DNA from: an uncultured Centipeda sp.
GTDB taxonomy: Bacteria; Bacillota; Negativicutes; Selenomonadales; Selenomonadaceae
NCBI GenBank assembly: GCA_905372865.1
Contig: CAJPQT010000013.1
Span: 14,211 to 78,210 of the forward strand
Length of the DNA stretch: 64,000 nt
Direction: 5' to 3'
The position numbers were made by a program, and so were the translations under genes. Below the pieces are notes generated by a model. It was not told where the DNA came from. It searched no databases and saw nothing but the letters and a program-made list of their open reading frames with translations. Positions 60,508 through 64,000 of this stretch are shown here, piece by piece (position 1 is the stretch's first letter; each line of letters opens with the position of its first letter).

Positions 60508-60541
60508 CCTAAGAGTAAATGTGATACTCTTAGGGTTTTTT
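60508..60541 (+). terminator. Terminator after tRNA-Leu
   Basis: CCCTAAGAGTA pairs perfectly with TACTCTTAGGG around a 6-base loop, followed by six T. Confidence 0.92.
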
Positions 60542-60591
60542 GATAATATCGGGATTTTTTCGCTCGGCAACAATTATTGTATGCCAATGCC

Positions 60592-60620
60592 TTGACAGGA
60601 TAGGCGGAAGCGCGTATATT
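60592..60620 (+). promoter_or_regulatory. Promoter of guaB
   Basis: TTGACA at 60592-60597, 17 bases, TATATT at 60615-60620, 43 bases before the guaB start. Confidence 0.8.
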
Positions 60621-60662
60621 AGACAGAAAAATTTTGGACGGATACAGAAAGGAAGGGTTCAC

Positions 60663-62168
60663 TTGGCGTATTATTACACCGAGCCATCGCACACATTTGG
60701 AGAGTATCTGCTCGTTCCGGGCTATTCCTCGGCGGAGTGCTTCCCTGCAAACGTCTCACTGCGTACGCCGCTGGTCAAATTTCATCGCGGTGAAGAGTCG
60801 GCGCTCACCATGAACATACCGCTAACCTCTGCGATCATGCAGGCAGTCTCCAATGATACAATGGCGATTGCCCTCGCCAAGCAGGGGGGTGTTTCCTTCA
60901 TCTATGGTTCGCAGTCCATCGAGGAGGAGGCCGCAATGGTCTCCCGCGTGAAAAACTACAAGTCGGGGTTTGTCAGCAGCGACTCGAACATCAGTCCCGA
61001 CACGACACTTGGCGGCGTGCTCGATCTCCTTGCCAAGACGGGACACTCCACCATGGCGGTCACGGAGGACGGCTCGGCGAATGGGAAGCTCGTCGGTATT
61101 GTAACAAGCCGAGACTATCGTGTCTCGCGTATGTCACTTGATACGAAAGTCGCGTCCTTTATGACGCCGTTCGAGAAGCTCGTCTGGGCAGACGCGGACG
61201 CAACGACGCTTACGCAGGCGAACGATCTGATCTGGGAGCGCAAGCTGAATATGCTGCCGCTCATTGACAAGAATCAGCGTCTGCGCTATATGGTGTTCCG
61301 CAAAGACTATACGGACAACAAGGAGAATGAGCTCGAACTGACTGACAGCAACAAGAGTTATATTGTCGGTGCGGGCATTAACACGCGCGATTATGCTGAG
61401 CGCGTACCGGCACTGATTGCAGCGGGCGTGGATGTTCTCTGCATTGACTCGTCCGAGGGATTCTCCGAGTGGCAGCGCCTGACAATTCAGCACATCCGTG
61501 AGGAGTTTGGCGACAGCGTAAAGGTCGGCGCGGGCAATGTTGTCGATGGCGAGGGCTTCCGCTTCCTTGCAAATGCGGGGGCGGATTTCATCAAGGTCGG
61601 AATCGGCGGCGGTTCCATCTGCATCACGCGCGAGACGAAGGGCATTGGGCGCGGACAGGCGACCGCACTCATCGACGTGTGTGCCGAGCGTGACAAGTAC
61701 TTTAAGGAAACGGGCGTCTACATCCCCATCTGCTCGGACGGCGGCATCGTCTACGACTACCACATGACGCTTGCCCTTGCGATGGGCGCGGACTTCCTCA
61801 TGCTCGGACGTTACTTCTCACGCTTTGACGAGAGCCCGACGGATCGCGTCATGGTGAACGGCACATACTACAAGGAATACTGGGGTGAGGGCTCAAACCG
61901 TGCGCGCAACTGGCAGCGTTATGACCTCGGCGGCAATAAGAAACTGTCCTTCGAGGAGGGCGTAGATTCCTATGTTCCCTATGCGGGTCCTCTGAAGGAA
62001 AATGTCGAGACGACCCTCTCCAAGATCCGCTCTACCATGTGCAACTGTGGCGCACTCAGCCTGCCAGAGTTCCGCGACAAGGCGAAGCTCACCCTCGTCT
62101 CCTCGACCAGCATCGTTGAGGGCGGCGCGCACGATGTCATCCTGCGCGACAAGCTTGGACGGGATTAA
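60663..62168 (+). CDS. guaB: IMP dehydrogenase
   Basis: 501 residues from TTG 60663 (AAAGGAAGGG upstream). TIM barrel broken by two CBS domains at about 95-225 (GVLDLLAKTGHSTMAV; VASFMTPFEKL). Active-site loop GIGGGSICITRE with Cys near residue 320; IMP site ICSDGGIVYDYHMTLALAMGADFLMLGR. Commits IMP to guanine nucleotides. Ends before a strong terminator. Confidence 0.95.
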   Translation: MAYYYTEPSHTFGEYLLVPGYSSAECFPANVSLRTPLVKFHRGEESALTMNIPLTSAIMQAVSNDTMAIALAKQGGVSFIYGSQSIEEEAAMVSRVKNYKSGFVSSDSNISPDTTLGGVLDLLAKTGHSTMAVTEDGSANGKLVGIVTSRDYRVSRMSLDTKVASFMTPFEKLVWADADATTLTQANDLIWERKLNMLPLIDKNQRLRYMVFRKDYTDNKENELELTDSNKSYIVGAGINTRDYAERVPALIAAGVDVLCIDSSEGFSEWQRLTIQHIREEFGDSVKVGAGNVVDGEGFRFLANAGADFIKVGIGGGSICITRETKGIGRGQATALIDVCAERDKYFKETGVYIPICSDGGIVYDYHMTLALAMGADFLMLGRYFSRFDESPTDRVMVNGTYYKEYWGEGSNRARNWQRYDLGGNKKLSFEEGVDSYVPYAGPLKENVETTLSKIRSTMCNCGALSLPEFRDKAKLTLVSSTSIVEGGAHDVILRDKLGRD

Positions 62169-62184
62169 CACTGAAAAATAAATT

Positions 62185-62227
62185 GAGCCGGACGGCGAAG
62201 AGAGTATCTTCATCGTCCGGCTCTTTT
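62185..62227. terminator. Terminator after guaB
   Basis: GAGCCGGACG pairs with CGTCCGGCTC, with GAAGA/TCTTC pairing inside; T run follows. Confidence 0.9.
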
Positions 62228-62233
62228 GATCGC

Positions 62234-63013
62234 TTACTTCGCCATAAAGGCGCGGTAAGTGTGCTCCATCTCTTTGCGCGTCTTGCTTGCGGGCCAAAGC
62301 TCGCCGAGTGCGCCCTCGCGCATCCCTGCGGCGAGGTGGTTGTAGAGGTTTGGATTATCCTTACCGAGCGTTTCGATCAGCTCCTTGACGGTCTGACGTG
62401 TGGTGTTGCCGTTGTGGGGGCAGGGCGAGGGGATCGGCGTGAAGCCGTGGTATTGGATCGCGTCGATGATTTCCTGCTCGCGGAAGTAGACAAGGGGACG
62501 GATGACGGTGATGTCCGTCTTGTCGAGATAAGTTTTTGGGCGGAACGTGTTCAGCTGCCCTGAGTAGAATAAACTCATGAGAAAGGTCTCCACCGCATCG
62601 TCATGGTGATGCGCGTAGGCGACCTTATTCATTTGGTGTGCTGCGGCGTAGCGGTTGACTGCGCCGCGCCGGAAGAACGCGCAGGTGAAGCAGGGGCTTT
62701 TGTCGTCCTGCTCCGCAATCGCACCTGCGATATCGACATCCACAACCTCATAGGGGACATCGAGCTGCTTGCAGAATGCTGCAATCGCATCGGTATCAAA
62801 CGGATCGTCAAACTGCGGATTGACGGTGAATGCCGCGATGGTAAAATCTCTTTTCAGACGCTCGCGCAGGATGGCGAGGGCGTAGGTGAGAAAGATGCTG
62901 TCCTTGCCGCCCGATACGCCAATTAAGATACGATCGCCCTGCTCGATCAGCTCGAACTCCACGACGGCACGCATGAGCTTGCTGAAATAGGCCTGTGGAA
63001 TGTTGATATTCAA
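62234..63013 (-). CDS. TtcA-like tRNA 2-thiolation protein (PP-loop ATPase)
   Basis: 259 residues. PP-loop SGGKDSIFLTYAL, Fe-S cysteines CFTC (near 115) and C in PSPCPHNG, and AYAHHHDDAVETFLM. TtcA adds sulfur at C32 of some tRNAs with an Fe-S cluster. TilS-like is less likely because of the Cys set. Confidence 0.88.
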   Translation of the reverse strand: MNINIPQAYFSKLMRAVVEFELIEQGDRILIGVSGGKDSIFLTYALAILRERLKRDFTIAAFTVNPQFDDPFDTDAIAAFCKQLDVPYEVVDVDIAGAIAEQDDKSPCFTCAFFRRGAVNRYAAAHQMNKVAYAHHHDDAVETFLMSLFYSGQLNTFRPKTYLDKTDITVIRPLVYFREQEIIDAIQYHGFTPIPSPCPHNGNTTRQTVKELIETLGKDNPNLYNHLAAGMREGALGELWPASKTRKEMEHTYRAFMAK

Positions 63014-63025
63014 TGAAAACTTCCT

Positions 63026-63763
63026 CTATTCTTTATGGCAGAGATAGACACCGAGAACGCCACTCTTGATGGAGACGGTAAACGTGTTCTTGATGTTTTC
63101 GCGTGCGAGCACGTTGCTGATTGCAAGTGACGCACGATTTGTGATGCACGCATCCTGCAGCTCCCAATACAGCCCATGCGTTGTTACGCCCGTACATTTC
63201 TCCGTAAAGGGGAGGAGCGAGATGGCACGTGGGGGCGTGTCATAGGTGACGGTGAGCGATTCGCCCGCATGGAGGTAGAAAAGTGTTTCACGCTCGTCCG
63301 CAAGTACGCAGGGGATGGGCGCGTGTGCGGCGACAGAGGCGGTACTCATGAGATGGTCGAGCCGCCCGCCGAATGCCGCCGTTAAAATGACAAGCGGGTG
63401 GGTATACTGGTCTGCGGCAATTTGCAGCGCAAGCTCCGTATCCGTGAAATCCTTCTCGGGCGGGAAGGTGTGTACCTGTGCGCCGCTCTCTTTCGCCCAA
63501 GTCCATGCGCCACTGTCGGCACTGTCGCCGTCGCCAATCAGATGTGCGGGCACTTGGTTGGCCGAGTGACAGATGTTCACACCGCGGTCAATCGCCCAGA
63601 TGGGAGTGTCTGGGCCGCACATATTTCTTTGTTGTATCAGTCCTATGAGCCAACCTGTTTCGGGGGCACGTCCTCCGCCAATGCAGATAATCTCCTGCGA
63701 CGGTGCACATGGCAGCGTCACGTGAAGCGTTGGGAGGGTAAAAGTGCGCTTGTATTCATGCAT
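63026..63763 (-). CDS. thiN: Thiamine diphosphokinase
   Basis: 245 residues. Catalytic domain WAIDRGVNICHSANQVPAHLIGDGDSAD, EKDFTDTELAL and GGRLDHLMST match thiamine pyrophosphokinase. Makes thiamine diphosphate from thiamine and ATP. Just upstream of the TtcA-like gene with 12 bases between; a TGATATAAT extended -10 box lies on the reverse strand at 63801-63809. Confidence 0.9.
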   Translation of the reverse strand: MHEYKRTFTLPTLHVTLPCAPSQEIICIGGGRAPETGWLIGLIQQRNMCGPDTPIWAIDRGVNICHSANQVPAHLIGDGDSADSGAWTWAKESGAQVHTFPPEKDFTDTELALQIAADQYTHPLVILTAAFGGRLDHLMSTASVAAHAPIPCVLADERETLFYLHAGESLTVTYDTPPRAISLLPFTEKCTGVTTHGLYWELQDACITNRASLAISNVLARENIKNTFTVSIKSGVLGVYLCHKE

Positions 63764-63800
63764 GACAATATTTCCTTTGTCGTGTTTATGTGGTAGAATA

Positions 63801-63809
63801 ATTATATCA
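63801..63809 (-). promoter_or_regulatory. Extended -10 box for thiN
   Basis: TGATATAAT on the reverse strand about 38 bases before thiN; a -35 box is not clear. Confidence 0.45.
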
Positions 63810-63851
63810 TACGATATTTTTGACGAAAAGCAAAAAAGATAAAAAAGGGGG

Positions 63852-63881
63852 TTGACGCAGGAGGAATCTCTGTGTTATATT
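63852..63881 (+). promoter_or_regulatory. Strong promoter with rRNA-type leader
   Basis: TTGACG, 18 bases, TATATT. The transcript runs to the window end through ACCCTGAAAACTACACAATG, a phrase of the type found in rRNA operon leaders, and a hairpin GTTAGAG-GAAA-CTCTAAC at 63980-63997. A 16S gene just beyond the edge is inferred. Confidence 0.5.
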
Positions 63882-64000
63882 ATGACAGTCGCGCCGATGA
63901 GAGCAGCGAGAAACTGCAAAGAACCTTGAAGCCTTACGCGGTGCAGGATGTACCCTGAAAACTACACAATGCAAAACAAGTTAGAGGAAACTCTAACAGC

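Noticed and set aside
63900..64000. Start of a 16S rRNA gene
   Set aside because: No 16S 5'-end sequence is present before the window ends; only a leader-like region is visible.

Overview
The window looks like a chromosomal segment of a diderm Firmicute (Negativicutes), most probably Selenomonas or a close relative. It is G+C-rich. It has Firmicute-type gene order (rsmD-coaD-DUF177-rpmF-fapR-plsX-fabH-fabK-fabD-fabG-acpP-fabF-rnc, and rpsF-ssb-rpsR) together with outer-membrane machinery (TonB, ExbB/ExbD, a TonB-dependent receptor remnant, an RND efflux pump). The genus is inferred from gene content, not from a database match.

Layout. 1-3600: the end of a probable engB GTPase gene, two siroheme decarboxylase subunits (ahbA/ahbB), an A-type flavoprotein (fprA) with a palindromic operator candidate, a DnaQ-like exonuclease and a small membrane protein. 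3600-6600: glyQ-glyS. 6650-8280: tonB behind a Fur-box-like palindrome, then a decayed siderophore locus (TonB-dependent receptor with an amber stop, truncated and joined to the 3' end of a siderophore-binding-protein gene). 8280-11800: trpF-trpC-trpB-trpA. 11800-12140: terminator and a transaldolase gene remnant. 12140-23850: complete type I-C CRISPR-Cas system (cas3-cas5c-cas8c-cas7-cas4-cas1-cas2), a leader and an array of 54 repeats and 53 spacers. An in-frame GTG behind a near-perfect Shine-Dalgarno site inside cas8c probably makes the small subunit Cas11c. 23900-25150: rpsF-ssb-rpsR. 25250-30520: a small exported protein, then a reverse-strand envelope gene cluster (SbmA/BacA-like ABC transporter, Tat-exported amidase, small membrane protein, TVP38-family protein, Tat-exported phosphoesterase). 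30590-31840: exbB-exbD. 31840-33540: DUF4127 protein. 33670-36040: rsmD, coaD, a coiled-coil protein, DUF177 protein, rpmF. 36100-45000: the FapR-controlled phospholipid/fatty-acid cluster and rnc. 45030-49560: RND efflux pair. 49600-53110: azlCD, tag, tRNA-Pro, a YolD-like protein and a Y-family polymerase. 53200-55800: rfbB-like dehydratase, tRNA-Ala, tRNA-Arg, tRNA-Pro, NlpC/P60 hydrolase, ArsR regulator. 55800-63770: threonine ammonia-lyase, two universal stress proteins, tcdA, gpsA, a Nudix hydrolase, tRNA-Leu, guaB, a TtcA-like protein and thiN. The last 150 bases carry a strong promoter and a leader that looks like the upstream region of an rRNA operon.

How the parts work together. The tonB and exbBD loci, each next to a Fur-like palindrome, suggest iron-controlled energy transduction to the outer membrane, although the nearest receptor is dead. 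The FapR repressor gene has two operator-like sites at its own promoter and so probably tunes the lipid cluster to malonyl-CoA. The CRISPR-Cas system appears intact and adaptive: the array is long and almost all leader-side repeats are identical. A block of eight repeats with a changed hairpin loop lies near its old end. No wholly new multi-gene system was recognised. The strongest less-obvious signals are the internal cas11c start, the block-variant CRISPR repeats, the tandem FapR sites and the decayed iron-uptake locus.
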